DNA of 64,000 nucleotides from Zavarzinia aquatilis (GCF_003173035.1 NZ_QGLE01000007.1:124001-188000), one strand, 5' to 3'; positions 29,898 through 39,144 are shown, counted from the stretch's first letter. Program-made: numbers and translations. Notes: generated by a model not told the origin, from the letters alone.

Positions 29898-31022
29898 TTA
29901 CGCCGCGTAGCGCTTCAGGTGGAAGTCCGTGTTGCCGAACAACGTCTCGATCATGGTCAGGCGCTTGAAGTAATGGCCGACGTTGAGTTCGTCGGTCATG
30001 CCCATGCCGCCGTGGAGCTGGACCGCCTGCTGGCCGATGAAGCGGGCCGATTTGCCGATCTGCACCTTGGCGGCGGAGACGGCGCGGCGGCGTTCCTCGG
30101 GCGCGGCGTCGAGCTTCAGGCTGGCCATGATCGCCATGGACTTGGCCTGTTCATAGGCCATGTACATGTCGACGAGGCGGTGCTGGATGACCTGGAAGCG
30201 GCCGATGGGCTGGCCGAACTGCACGCGGGTGCGGGCATATTCGAGGGTCGCCTTGTGCAGGGTCTCCATCGCGCCGACCGCTTCGGCGCAGATCGCCGCC
30301 GTCGCCTCGTCGATCACCCGCTCGAGGAGGGCGAAACCCTCGCCCACCACGCCGACGACATCGCCCTCGCCGACCGAAACGCCGTCGAGCACGATTTCCG
30401 AGGCGCGCAGGCCGTCGACCGTCGGATAATCCTGACGCGATACACCGGCGGCACCGGCATCGACCAGGAACAGGGTGATACCGGCCTCGTCACGCCGGCC
30501 GCCCGAGGTGCGGGCCGAGACGATCAGCTTGTCCGCCATCGGGCCGTGCAGCACGACCGACTTGCGGCCCTTCAGCACATAACCGCCCGCGGCCTTTTCC
30601 GCCGTCGTCGAGACGTCGGCGAGATTGAAGCGCGAGGTCGGCTCGGCATAGCCGACAGCGGCCAGCAGCGTGCCGGCCATCAGCTCGGGCAGTACGGTTT
30701 CCTTCTGGCCCGTGGTGCCGCCATGGCGCAGCAGGCCGCCGGCGAGGACGACGGTCGAGAGATAGGGTTCGACCACGAGGCCGCGCCCGAAGCATTCCAT
30801 GATGATCATGGTCTCGACCGCGGTGCCGCCGAGGCCGCCGTCCTCTTCCGAGAAGGGCACGGCCAGCCAGCCGAGTTCGCCGAACTTCTGCCACAGGTCA
30901 CGGCGGAAGCCGTCTTCCGACTTCAGGATGGCGCGGCGGGTGTCGAAGTCGTAGTCGTCCTGGATGAAACGCTCGACGCTGTCGATGAGCAGCTTCTGCT
31001 CGTCGCTGTAATTGAAATCCAT
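29898..31022 (-). CDS. Acyl-CoA dehydrogenase, small-subunit type (PimD-like)
   Basis: A flavin enzyme that introduces a trans-2 double bond in acyl-CoA. The N-terminus MDFNYSDEQKLLIDSVERF, the segment ARTRVQFGQPIGRFQVIQHRL and the C-terminal QLHGGMGMTDELNVGHYFKRL are typical of the partner in two-component dehydrogenases such as pimeloyl-CoA dehydrogenase. The catalytic-base region is less canonical than in the upstream gene. GGGGCGGGAA precedes the ATG and the gap to the upstream dehydrogenase is 15 bases, so the two are one operon and probably one enzyme. Confidence 0.88.
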   Translation of the reverse strand: MDFNYSDEQKLLIDSVERFIQDDYDFDTRRAILKSEDGFRRDLWQKFGELGWLAVPFSEEDGGLGGTAVETMIIMECFGRGLVVEPYLSTVVLAGGLLRHGGTTGQKETVLPELMAGTLLAAVGYAEPTSRFNLADVSTTAEKAAGGYVLKGRKSVVLHGPMADKLIVSARTSGGRRDEAGITLFLVDAGAAGVSRQDYPTVDGLRASEIVLDGVSVGEGDVVGVVGEGFALLERVIDEATAAICAEAVGAMETLHKATLEYARTRVQFGQPIGRFQVIQHRLVDMYMAYEQAKSMAIMASLKLDAAPEERRRAVSAAKVQIGKSARFIGQQAVQLHGGMGMTDELNVGHYFKRLTMIETLFGNTDFHLKRYAA

Positions 31023-31037
31023 GACCGTTCCCGCCCC

Positions 31038-32231
31038 TTAGAGTCCCAGCACCATCTTGGCGATGATGTTCTTCTGAATTTCGTTCGACCCGCCATAGAT
31101 GGAGGTCTTGCGCATGTTGAAATAGCTCGGCGCGGCGAAGGCCGTGGCCGCCGGGCCGACGACCGGCTCGTTGGCGCCGTCCATGGCGCGGCGGTTATAG
31201 GCGAAGGCGTAATAGCCCGCCGCCTCGACCGCCAGTTCCGTGATCGCCTGCTGGATTTCCGTGCCCTTGATCTTGAGGATCGAGGATTCGGGGCCGGGGC
31301 CCTTGCCCTGGCTTTCCCGGGCGAGGGTGCGCAGCTCGGTATATTCGAGGGCGGTCAGGTCGATTTCCAGCTCCGCCAGCTTGCGGCGGTAATCCGGATC
31401 TTCGATCAGCGGGCTGCCGTCGGACTGTTCGGTGTTGGCGATCTGCTTCAGCTTGGCGATGCCGCGCTTGGAGCGCGCGACGGCGGCGATGCCCGAGCGT
31501 TCATGGCCGAGCAGGAATTTGGCGTAGGTCCAGCCCATGCCTTCCTGACCGATCAGATTCTCGACCGGCACCTCGACATTGTCGAAGAAGCATTCGTTCA
31601 CTTCATGGCCGCCGTCCATGGTGATGATCGGACGGACGGTGACGCCGGGCGACTTCATGTCGAACAGCAGGAACGAGATGCCTTCCTGCTGCTTCACGGA
31701 CGAATCCGTGCGCACCAGGCAGAAGATCCAGTCGGCCCATTGGGCCATGGTGGTCCAGGTCTTGGAGCCGTTGACGATATATTTGTCGCCCTGACGCACC
31801 GCCTTGGTCTTCAGCGAGGCAAGGTCGGAGCCCGAACCCGGCTCGGAATAGCCCTGACACCACCAGACATCGGACGACAGGATGCCCGGCAGGAAACGCT
31901 TCTTCTGCTCCTCGGTGGCGAAGGTGTAGATCACCGGCCCGACCATGCTGAGGCCGAAGGGAATGATGCCGGGGGTATTGGCCGCGCCCAGCTCTTCCTG
32001 GAAGATGTATTTCTGCGTCGCCGTCCAGCCGGTGCCGCCATATTCCTTCGGCCAGGCCGGGGCGACCCAGCCCTTCTCGAACAGGATCTTCTGCCAGCGG
32101 ACGAAATCCTCCTTGCGAGGCTCGAGACCGGCGTCGAAACGCGCCTTGATGTCCGCCGGGTAATTCTCGGCGATGAAGCTGCGGACCTCGCGCTGGAACG
32201 CAAGGTCTTCCGCACTGAACGAAAGATCCAT
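31038..32231 (-). CDS. Acyl-CoA dehydrogenase, large-subunit type (PimC-like)
   Basis: The upstream member of the pair. It contains PAWPKEYGGTGW, the FAD-binding segment QGYSEPGSGSDLASLKTKA, GSKTWTTMAQWADWIFCLVRTD, and the C-terminal IYGGSNEIQKNIIAKMVL. The start is the ATG after GGAGAGTAAA. The long open frame upstream is not protein-like. By family analogy the heteromer oxidises medium-chain or dicarboxylic acyl-CoAs; actual substrate unknown. Confidence 0.9.
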   Translation of the reverse strand: MDLSFSAEDLAFQREVRSFIAENYPADIKARFDAGLEPRKEDFVRWQKILFEKGWVAPAWPKEYGGTGWTATQKYIFQEELGAANTPGIIPFGLSMVGPVIYTFATEEQKKRFLPGILSSDVWWCQGYSEPGSGSDLASLKTKAVRQGDKYIVNGSKTWTTMAQWADWIFCLVRTDSSVKQQEGISFLLFDMKSPGVTVRPIITMDGGHEVNECFFDNVEVPVENLIGQEGMGWTYAKFLLGHERSGIAAVARSKRGIAKLKQIANTEQSDGSPLIEDPDYRRKLAELEIDLTALEYTELRTLARESQGKGPGPESSILKIKGTEIQQAITELAVEAAGYYAFAYNRRAMDGANEPVVGPAATAFAAPSYFNMRKTSIYGGSNEIQKNIIAKMVLGL

Positions 32232-32418
32232 TTTACTCTCCTCACCCGTCTTTGCCGTTATCGAGCCGGCACCGGTTGCAGGGCATGATAGCGGCGGAAA
32301 TGGTGCGATCAAGGCACCATCGCTTGACGCTACGGCAAGCTGCGAGAAGCGAAGCCGATCACCCGATCCGGCCTTCGGAATCGGCAAGTGGCCGCGGCTC
32401 TGATAGACAGGGGCGATC

Positions 32419-32628
32419 ATGTCCCAGCGATTTTCCCCGCCGGGCGGCGACGATCCGCCCTCCCCCTGCATCAGGGTCTGCAAGATGGACCCGGTCAGCC
32501 GGCTGTGCACCGGCTGCTGGCGCACGATCGAAGAGATCGGCGCCTGGGGTTTCATGGATGGCGATGAAAAACGCGCCGTGCTGGCGCAATTGCCGGGACG
32601 CCGCCCGTCCCGGCGGCGCGGGCGTTAG
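32419..32628 (+). CDS. DUF1289 protein (69 aa)
   Basis: The short cysteine motif SPCIRVCKMDPVSRLCTGC with the following WRTIEEIGAW is the DUF1289 signature. The cysteines could bind zinc or an iron-sulfur cluster; no function is established. The C-terminus is very basic (RRPSRRRGR). The gene shares a four-base overlap with the convergent cobA stop. Confidence 0.82.
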   Translation: MSQRFSPPGGDDPPSPCIRVCKMDPVSRLCTGCWRTIEEIGAWGFMDGDEKRAVLAQLPGRRPSRRRGR

Positions 32629-33446
32629 CCGAGGGCGGCGACTTTTTCCGCCGCAGCTTCCCGCTGAGCGAACCGGCCGAGCCAGTCAAGCTCGGCGCGC
32701 AGGCGCACCACCTCCCCGACGACGATCATGGCCGGGGCACCGATGGCGTCCCGTTCGATCAGCGCGGCGGCTTCCGCGATCGTGGTCTCCCACACTTTCT
32801 GATCGGGCAGCGAGGCATTGGTGATGATGGCGACCGGCTGGCTGGCCGGGCGGCCGGCGGCGATCAGGCGTTCGGCGATCGCCGCGAAATGGCGCACCCC
32901 CATGTAGATGACCAAGACCGGCGCGCCGCGCGAGATGGCGTGCCAGTCCAGATTATCCGGCACCGCGCCGCCGGCATCATGCCCGGTCAGGAAGGTGACG
33001 GCGGAATTGACGTCGCGATGCGTCGCCGGCACGCCGCCATAGGCAAGGCCGCCGATCCCGGCGGTCACCCCCGGCAGGACGCGGAACGGGATGCCGGCGC
33101 GGGACAGCTCCAGCGCCTCTTCCCCGCCGCGGCCGAACATGAAGGGATCGCCGCCCTTGAGCCGCAGCACCCGCTTGCCCTGGCGGGCGAGCTGGATCAG
33201 GCGCGCCGTGATATCCGCCTGGCGACAGGAGGGCCGCCCGCCCCGCTTGCCGGCGTATTCGAGGACCGCGCCCGGCCGCGCGAAACGCAGGATATCCCCG
33301 CCGACCAGCGCATCATGCACGACGACATCGGCCTGACCGAGGGCGCTGTGCACGCCAAGGGTCAGCAGCGACGGATCGCCCGGGCCAGCCCCGGCGAGCC
33401 AGACCCAGCCGGGCGGGAACGCGGGCAGGAAATCGTGATCGGACAA
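32625..33446 (-). CDS. cobA: Uroporphyrinogen-III C-methyltransferase
   Basis: Uses two SAM to make precorrin-2, the branch point to sirohaem and cobalamin. Motifs in order: VWLAGAGPGDPSLLTLG, VVHDALV, YAGKRGG, LKGGDPFMFGRGGEEA, LPGVTAGIGG. It is the short single-domain SUMT without the CysG dehydrogenase/chelatase part. The best start is TTG with GGAGA seven bases upstream (273 aa); a GTG 16 codons earlier is possible. No other sirohaem or cobalamin gene is in the window. Confidence 0.94.
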   Translation of the reverse strand: MSDHDFLPAFPPGWVWLAGAGPGDPSLLTLGVHSALGQADVVVHDALVGGDILRFARPGAVLEYAGKRGGRPSCRQADITARLIQLARQGKRVLRLKGGDPFMFGRGGEEALELSRAGIPFRVLPGVTAGIGGLAYGGVPATHRDVNSAVTFLTGHDAGGAVPDNLDWHAISRGAPVLVIYMGVRHFAAIAERLIAAGRPASQPVAIITNASLPDQKVWETTIAEAAALIERDAIGAPAMIVVGEVVRLRAELDWLGRFAQREAAAEKVAALG

Positions 33447-33520
33447 AATGCGGTCTCCGGCGCGGGGCTGCGGCGCGCCGGAGACAATCTGCACCCATCA
33501 CAGGAATTATGCAAGTCTAT

Positions 33521-33535
33521 ACGGTATAATACCGT
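33521..33535. promoter_or_regulatory. 15-bp perfect palindrome upstream of cobA
   Basis: ACGGTATAATACCGT is a perfect dyad with a single-base centre. It is AT-rich against a GC-rich background and touches the last base of the ligase stop codon. It lies about 75-90 bases upstream of cobA on its coding strand. This is compatible with a repressor/activator site, and TATAAT sits inside it. Regulator unknown. Confidence 0.4.
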
Positions 33536-35103
33536 TATTCCGATATTTCTTCGTACATTATGCGTAGATTGCGCTTCAGGATTTTCCCCGAGGCATTCTT
33601 GGGCAATTGCTCGACGACGACGAAGGTTTTCGGCGTCTTGTAGCCGGCGAGGCGCTCGCGGCAGAACACGGCCAGATCGTCGGCGCTGACGCTCTGCCCG
33701 GCGCGCGGCACCACGGCGGCCACGACCGCCTCGATCCAGCGCGGATGGGGCACGCCGAAGACCGCGACCTCCGAGACCGCGGGGTGCTGATAGATCGTCT
33801 CCTCGACCTCGCGGCTGGCGACATTCTCGCCGCCGGTCTTGATCATGTCCTTCTTGCGGTCGACGACATAGAGGTAGCCCTCCTCGTCCAGCCGGCCGAG
33901 ATCGCCGGAATGGAACCAGCCGTTACGGAAACTCTCCGCCGTCTTGGCCGGGTCCTGCCAATATTCCTTCATGACATGGGGGCCGCGGTGGACGATCTCG
34001 CCCACCTCGCCCACGGGAACTGGCCGGTCGTCATCGTCGACCACCAGGGTCTCGACATTGATCGACGCCTTGCCGGCGGAGCCGAGCTTGCGGAACTGGT
34101 CCTCGGGCCGCAGCAGGGTCGCCATCGGCGACATCTCGGTCTGGCCGTAGAAATTGAACAGCCGGACCTGCGGCAGGCGGCGGCCCAGCTCCTTGATCAC
34201 CTCGACCGGCATGATCGAGGCGCCGTAATAGCCCTTGCGCAGGGACGAGAGGTCGCGCCGGTCGAAGTCGTGATGGCGCAGCAGGGCGATCCAGACCGTG
34301 GGCGGGGCGAAGAATTTGGTCACCCGCTCGCTCTCAATGAGGCCGAGGATGGTGGCGGGATCGGGCGCCGGCAGCACGATCGAGGTCGCGCCGACATAGA
34401 GATCGACGGTGAGGAAGCAGTGCAGCTGGGCGCAATGGAACAGCGGCAGGGCGTGGATTTCGACATCGTCCGGCGCCATCTCGCCATCGACGATGCAGCT
34501 CATGTATTGGGCGATCAGGTTGCGGCTGGTCATCACCGCGCCCTTGGGCCTCGATTCCGTGCCCGAGGTGTAAAGCATCTGGATGGCATCGTCGTCGCCG
34601 ACCACGATCTCGGGCGCGCGCCCGTCGTCATGGGCCATCAGGTCACCGACGGGCTGCCAGCCGGCGGGCGGCGCCGTGCCCTTCTCGGGAATGAAGACGC
34701 GCAGGCGCTGCCGTTCGACAAGATCGGCGATGACGAGGGCCTGCGCCGCGACGGGGGCCAGCGCATCCTCGGCGATCACCCCGACGATGCCGGCGTGACC
34801 GAAGATGTAACCGACCTCGTCCGCATTCAGCATGAAATTGACCGGCACCGAAATCGCGCCGAGCCGGGCCAGCGCCAGATAGGCGACGACGAAGCCGTGG
34901 TTGTTGTGGGACAGGATGGCCACCCGGTCGCCCCGCACGATGCCCTTGGCCGCGATGGCATTGGCCGTCCGGTTCACCACCGCGTCCAGTTCGGCGAAAC
35001 TCTGGCGCAAGTCGCCATAAACGATGGCGGTCTTGGCCGGCGTGCGCCGCGCGCTCCGCCGCAACAGGTCACCGATGGCCTGGGAATGCAGGATGCCACT
35101 CAT
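33535..35103 (-). CDS. AMP-forming acyl-CoA synthetase (522 aa)
   Basis: An adenylate-forming ligase that activates a carboxylic acid as acyl-CoA. The P-loop motif is MLYTSGTESRPKGAV. Also present are FNFYGQTEMSPMATL, HSGDLGRLDEEGYLYVVDRKKDMIKTGGENV (hinge and core), and the C-terminal catalytic lysine in PKNASGKILKRNLR. It resembles long-chain or FadD3-type ligases; the acid is unknown. GAGGAGGCGTTC precedes the ATG. It is probably monocistronic, near the acyl-CoA dehydrogenase pair but not in its operon. Confidence 0.92.
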   Translation of the reverse strand: MSGILHSQAIGDLLRRSARRTPAKTAIVYGDLRQSFAELDAVVNRTANAIAAKGIVRGDRVAILSHNNHGFVVAYLALARLGAISVPVNFMLNADEVGYIFGHAGIVGVIAEDALAPVAAQALVIADLVERQRLRVFIPEKGTAPPAGWQPVGDLMAHDDGRAPEIVVGDDDAIQMLYTSGTESRPKGAVMTSRNLIAQYMSCIVDGEMAPDDVEIHALPLFHCAQLHCFLTVDLYVGATSIVLPAPDPATILGLIESERVTKFFAPPTVWIALLRHHDFDRRDLSSLRKGYYGASIMPVEVIKELGRRLPQVRLFNFYGQTEMSPMATLLRPEDQFRKLGSAGKASINVETLVVDDDDRPVPVGEVGEIVHRGPHVMKEYWQDPAKTAESFRNGWFHSGDLGRLDEEGYLYVVDRKKDMIKTGGENVASREVEETIYQHPAVSEVAVFGVPHPRWIEAVVAAVVPRAGQSVSADDLAVFCRERLAGYKTPKTFVVVEQLPKNASGKILKRNLRIMYEEISE

Positions 35104-35214
35104 GAACGCCTCCTCGACTTCGGTCGCCCTCTCTTCACGCCGGGGATACGGGCGGGGGACGCTCTCGTCGAGGAGGCTAGGGTGCCTCGCCTACAGCTGT
35201 CAACGAGGGGGGGG

Positions 35215-36048
35215 TCAGCTGGCGAATTTCCGCAGCCGCGCCGACAGCATGTCGAGCAGCGAGACCGCGACGATGATGATCACCATGATCACGGACGCGG
35301 TCGGATAGTTGAAGGAGCGCAGCTCCTCATAGAGCACCATGCCGATGCCGCCGGCACCGACGATGCCGAGCACGGCAGCCGAGCGCACGTTGGATTCGAA
35401 GCGATAGAGCGCGTAGGAAACCCAGAGCGGCATCACCTGGGGCACGATGCCATAGACGATTTCCTCGAGGCTGGTCGCCCCGGTCGCCCTTATGCCTTCG
35501 ACCGGACGGTGGTCGATCGCCTCGACCGCCTCGGAAAACAGTTTGGCCAGGATACCGGTCGTGTGCAGGAACAGCGCCAGCGTGCCGGCGAAGGGGCCGA
35601 GGCCGACCGCGACCACGAACAGCAGGGCGAAAACGATCTCGTTGATGGCGCGCAGCGCATCCATGACCCGCCGCGTCGGCTGCACGATCCACCAGGGCGC
35701 GACATTGGTCGAGCACATGAGGCCGAAGGGCACGGCGCAGACGACGGCGAGGAAGGTGCCCCAGATGGCGATCTGGACGGTTTCCCACATCGCGCCGATG
35801 TAGAAGCTCCATTCCGCCCGCTCGACGAAAGTCAGGAAATGCGCGGGCACGAAGTCCCAGGCCAGGGTCGCGATATTGTCGCGATTGTTCCACAGCTTGC
35901 CGAAATCGACCCCGGCGCCGCCGTAGGACAGGACGAGGAGCCCGATCAAGGCCAGCCAGCCCGCCATGGCATAAAGACGCTTGCGCGACTCGATCTGGGC
36001 GCGGACCGCCATCTCGGGCGACAGATGTGTGCTGGTGCTCATGGACAT
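35215..36048 (-). CDS. phnE: Phosphonate ABC transporter permease
   Basis: The inner-membrane channel of the phosphonate importer. It has about six transmembrane helices and the EAA loop EAIDHRPVEGIRATGATSLEE that contacts the PhnC ATPase. The C-terminal GAGGIGMVLYEELRSFNYP matches PhnE. The start is set at MSMST, preceded by GAGGGA. Only one permease gene is present, where many clusters have two (phnE1/phnE2), so a homodimer is expected. A terminator-like hairpin separates it from phnD. Confidence 0.94.
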   Translation of the reverse strand: MSMSTSTHLSPEMAVRAQIESRKRLYAMAGWLALIGLLVLSYGGAGVDFGKLWNNRDNIATLAWDFVPAHFLTFVERAEWSFYIGAMWETVQIAIWGTFLAVVCAVPFGLMCSTNVAPWWIVQPTRRVMDALRAINEIVFALLFVVAVGLGPFAGTLALFLHTTGILAKLFSEAVEAIDHRPVEGIRATGATSLEEIVYGIVPQVMPLWVSYALYRFESNVRSAAVLGIVGAGGIGMVLYEELRSFNYPTASVIMVIIIVAVSLLDMLSARLRKFAS

Positions 36049-36065
36049 GGCCGGTCCCTCGACAT

Positions 36066-36101
36066 GAAAAAGGGCGGTGCCGGCGTGAACCGGCACCGCC
36101 C
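36066..36101 (-). terminator. Intrinsic terminator/attenuator between phnD and phnE
   Basis: A 12-bp perfect stem (GGGCGGTGCCGG / CCGGCACCGCCC) with a six-base loop is followed on the minus strand by TTTTT. It lies inside the operon, so it should reduce phnE transcripts relative to phnD and give excess binding protein. Confidence 0.82.
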
Positions 36102-36113
36102 CCGGGTGCGTGA

Positions 36114-37115
36114 TCAGTTGGTCTTGGCCTTGGCTTCGAGCGCCTTCAGCTTCTCGTCGATCTCGGCGACCTGCTTCGCCTTCTCGTCGGCGCTCAGGGC
36201 TTCGTCGGCCATGATCTTGCTCTTCTTCTTGAAGAGGTCGAGCTGGCGGATCGGGATCAGCTGATCGTCGTTGGAGGGCTTGAAGTTCGACCACTGCAGA
36301 CCGGCCAGGATGGCCTTTTCGGCGGCGACCTGCTCGGCGGTGAAGCCGGCGCGTTCCGTACCATAGCCGAGGAAGAAGGCCTTCAGCTTGGACTTGTCGT
36401 CATCCGACAGATCCTTGCGCCAGACGATCGGGTCGGACGGGATGATCGGCGAGGACCAGATGACCTTGATCTTGTCCAGGGCTTCCGGCTTCGTCACCTT
36501 CAGACGGGCGAGGTTCTCGCTGTTGTTGGTGGCGACGTCGACCTGATGGTTGGCGACCGCGAGGGCGTTGGCCTCGTGACCGGCGTTCAGGACCTGCTTG
36601 AAGTAGGTCTTGGGGTCGATGTTGTTCAGGGCGAAGACGTAATAGCCCGGCACCAGGAAGCCCGAGGTCGAGTTCGGATCGCCGTTGCCGAAAATCAGAT
36701 CCTTGCCGCCATGCTTCAGCAGATCTTCAAGGCTGTTCAGCGGGCTGTCGGTCGGGACGATCAGATGGGCGTAATAGCCGGCCGAGCCGTCGGCGGCGAC
36801 GGTCTGCACGAAGATCTCGCCATTGGCGCGGTCGACCGCTTCCATGGCCGACTTGTTGCCGTACCAGGCGATGTCGACCTGCTTGAAGCGCATCGCCTCG
36901 ATGATGCCGGCGTAGTCGGAGGCGAAGAAGGGCTTCACATCATAGCCGGTCTGCTTCGCCATGTCGGCCAGGAACGGGTCCCAGACGGTCTTCAGGTTGG
37001 TCGAGGATTCGGTCGAGATGATGCCGAAATTCAGCGTCTCGGCCGCATTCGCCTTGGCCGTCACGCCGAGCGCGGCGCCCAGCATGGCAATGGCGGCGAT
37101 GGTCTTCTTGAACAT
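36114..37115 (-). CDS. phnD: Phosphonate-binding periplasmic protein
   Basis: Captures phosphonates and delivers them to PhnCE. The signal peptide is MFKKTIAAIAMLGAALGVTA to ANA. The binding segments ESSTNLKTVWDPFLADMAKQTGYDV, ASDYAGIIEAMRFKQVDIAWYGNKSA and FGNGDPNSTSGFLVPGYYVF match PhnD, where the N-S-T-S group binds the phosphonate. The C-terminus is an extended charged helix. CAAGGAAGCGGG precedes the ATG. It follows phnC by 27 bases. Confidence 0.95.
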   Translation of the reverse strand: MFKKTIAAIAMLGAALGVTAKANAAETLNFGIISTESSTNLKTVWDPFLADMAKQTGYDVKPFFASDYAGIIEAMRFKQVDIAWYGNKSAMEAVDRANGEIFVQTVAADGSAGYYAHLIVPTDSPLNSLEDLLKHGGKDLIFGNGDPNSTSGFLVPGYYVFALNNIDPKTYFKQVLNAGHEANALAVANHQVDVATNNSENLARLKVTKPEALDKIKVIWSSPIIPSDPIVWRKDLSDDDKSKLKAFFLGYGTERAGFTAEQVAAEKAILAGLQWSNFKPSNDDQLIPIRQLDLFKKKSKIMADEALSADEKAKQVAEIDEKLKALEAKAKTN

Positions 37116-37142
37116 GTCCCGCTTCCTTGTGGTTGGGGGAGG

Positions 37143-37994
37143 TTACGACAGTCCAGCCGCGAGCTTGGCCTCGAGGCTGTCGGCGTCTTCTTCGAGCGAG
37201 GTGCCCCAGAGCGCGGCGACCGCTTCCTTGTCGCCGGCATAAAGCTCGGACAGGAGCTGGGGCGTGAGCGCGGCGGAGGGGCCGTCGTAAACGACCCGCC
37301 CCTTCCGCAGGGCGACCGTGCGCGGGCAATATTTCACCGCGTAATCGACTTGATGCAGGGTGACGAGGACGGTGATCCGATCCTCGGCATTGATCCGCTG
37401 CAGGATTTCCATGACGTTGCGCGACGAGGCGGGATCGAGCGAGGCGATGGGCTCGTCCGCCATCAGGACGGGCGCCTTCTGCACGAGGGCGCGGGCGATG
37501 GCGACGCGCTGCTGCTGGCCACCGGACAGGTCCCCTGCCCGCTCGAACGCCCAGTCGGCGACGCCGACCCGGGCCAGCGCCGAAAAGGCAAGATCGACAT
37601 CGTGGCGCGGAAACCAGCGCAGCAGGGTGCGCCACTGCGGCAGGCGGCCGAGGGCGCCGACCAGCGTGTTGGTCAGCACGCTCATGCGGTTGACGAGACC
37701 GAATTGCTGGAACACGAAGCCGATGCCGCCCCGGATGGTGCGGATGTCGCGGGCCATGCGGCCGCTCGCCTGCACGGCGTGACCGTTCACCGTGATCGTG
37801 CCGCTGGCCGTCGCATGGCGGTCACCGGCGACGAGGCCGCCGATATGGCGCATCAGGGTGGATTTGCCCGAGCCGGAGGCACCGATCAGCGCGACCATCT
37901 CGCCCGGCGCGACGACGAGATCGACGCCGTCGAGCGCCTTGCGCCCGCCGCCGAAAGTTTTCGTCAGGCCCCGTACCTCGATCGCCGCTGTCAT
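37143..37994 (-). CDS. phnC: Phosphonate ABC transporter ATP-binding protein
   Basis: The ATPase of the phosphonate importer. Walker A is GASGSGKST, the signature is [15 protein letters not shown] and Walker B is [13 protein letters not shown]. The segment [33 protein letters not shown] is characteristic of PhnC. Length 283 aa. It is the first gene of phnCDE and is about 3.5 kb from the lyase operon. I find no copy of the PhnF-type site upstream of it. Confidence 0.95.
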   Translation of the reverse strand: MTAAIEVRGLTKTFGGGRKALDGVDLVVAPGEMVALIGASGSGKSTLMRHIGGLVAGDRHATASGTITVNGHAVQASGRMARDIRTIRGGIGFVFQQFGLVNRMSVLTNTLVGALGRLPQWRTLLRWFPRHDVDLAFSALARVGVADWAFERAGDLSGGQQQRVAIARALVQKAPVLMADEPIASLDPASSRNVMEILQRINAEDRITVLVTLHQVDYAVKYCPRTVALRKGRVVYDGPSAALTPQLLSELYAGDKEAVAALWGTSLEEDADSLEAKLAAGLS

Positions 37995-38074
37995 ACTCTA
38001 CCCCGTCACTCTGACAGGGCTGTCGATAGCAGCGCGGGATGACCCGGAGTTTGCGTTTCGGTGAAGCTTCTGTG

Positions 38075-38992
38075 TCAGCGCCCGCGGGCGAGCAACGTCT
38101 GTCGGTGCAGGATGTAAAGACCGCTGCCGATGACGAGCAGCGCCCCGCCCCAGGTCGAGGCCGCCGGCAGATCGCCCCAGGCGAAATAGCCGACCAGCGC
38201 CGCCCAGACGATGCCGGTGTATTCAAACGGCGAGGCGACCGAGACCGGCGCCAGCCTGAAGGCATTGGTCATGGCGAGCTGGGCGATGCCGCCGATGAGG
38301 CCGATGCCGATCTGCCCCGCCCAGTCGAGGGCCGAGACCGGCGTTACCCAGAAGAAGGGCAGCGCCGCCCCGGCGACGAGGCTGGAAAAGACACCGAAGT
38401 AGAAGACGATGGTGACCGTGGACTCGGTCCGCGACAGCAGGCGGATGGTCACGCCGACCAGCGCATAGGTGAAGGCGCCGAGTACCGGCAGCAGGGCATA
38501 GACGGTGAACAGCCCCCCGCCCGGCCGGACGATGACGAGAACGCCGAGAAAGCCGACCCCGATGGCGCACCAGCGCCGCCAGCCGACCTGCTCGCGCAGG
38601 AAAGGCACCGACAGCGCGGTCATGAACAGCGGAGAGACGAAGGAGATGGCGATGGCATCGGCCAGCGCCAGATAACGGTAGGACATGAAGAAGGCGAAGA
38701 GCGAGAGGCAGCCGATCATGCTGCGCAGCAGATGCAGGCCGGGCCGCTTCGTCTTCAGCTGGGCGACGATGCCCTTGCCGCGCAAGAGGAAGGGCAGCAG
38801 CACCAGCGTGCCGAAAACCGCCCGGAAGAAGATGATCTGCACGATCGGATAGGTTTCCGACTGCCACTTGGCCATGGCGTCCATGCCGACGAAGACGAAG
38901 ACGGCAAAAGCCATCCACAGGATGCCGGCGATGGAATCGCGGGCATCGGCCTGTGCCTTCAGGGTTGGGGTCGAGGGGGGCGCCAGGGTCAT
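38075..38992 (-). CDS. DMT-superfamily (EamA) transporter (305 aa)
   Basis: Ten hydrophobic helices arranged as two EamA repeats of five, with RAVFGTLVLLPFLL and SFVSPLFMTALSVPFL in the first and EYTGIVWAALVGYFAWGDLP in the second. Family members export amino acids, metabolites or toxic analogues. It lies between phnC and the hydroxylase gene and reads in the same direction. A role in phosphonate or product transport is possible but unsupported by anything except position. Confidence 0.82.
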   Translation of the reverse strand: MTLAPPSTPTLKAQADARDSIAGILWMAFAVFVFVGMDAMAKWQSETYPIVQIIFFRAVFGTLVLLPFLLRGKGIVAQLKTKRPGLHLLRSMIGCLSLFAFFMSYRYLALADAIAISFVSPLFMTALSVPFLREQVGWRRWCAIGVGFLGVLVIVRPGGGLFTVYALLPVLGAFTYALVGVTIRLLSRTESTVTIVFYFGVFSSLVAGAALPFFWVTPVSALDWAGQIGIGLIGGIAQLAMTNAFRLAPVSVASPFEYTGIVWAALVGYFAWGDLPAASTWGGALLVIGSGLYILHRQTLLARGR

Positions 38993-39104
38993 TGTTCTCG
39001 GTCTTCACGTCGCCGGCGCCACAGTGAAGAAGCCCCCGCCGCCGCGCAATCGGCGGCGGCGCATGGCCGCCCTGCGTCGGCTTCGACAGCGCGCCTGTCC
39101 GTCA

Positions 39105-39129
39105 CGAGTCTCCGGCCTTCGCCGGCATC
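39105..39129. repeat. Half copy of dispersed palindromic repeat
   Basis: TCTCCGGCCTTCGCCGGCATC matches the right arm of the repeats near 28.6 and 62.8 kb. The left arm is absent. It lies between two minus-strand genes. Confidence 0.5.
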
Positions 39130-39144
39130 TTTACCCGGAAGGGC

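Noticed and set aside
32232-32555. 108-residue N-terminal extension of the large acyl-CoA dehydrogenase
   Set aside because: The extension overlaps the plus-strand DUF1289 gene and is not conserved-looking. GGAGAG precedes the internal ATG.
33607-36264. Long plus-strand open frame opposite the acyl-CoA ligase and phnE
   Set aside because: It spans two unrelated real genes and a gap and has no protein-like features.
37995-38074. Possible Pho box before phnC
   Set aside because: CTGTC-like half-sites occur (CTGACAG, CTGTCGATAG), but their spacing does not give the 11-base repeat of a Pho box, so PhoB control is not supported from sequence.
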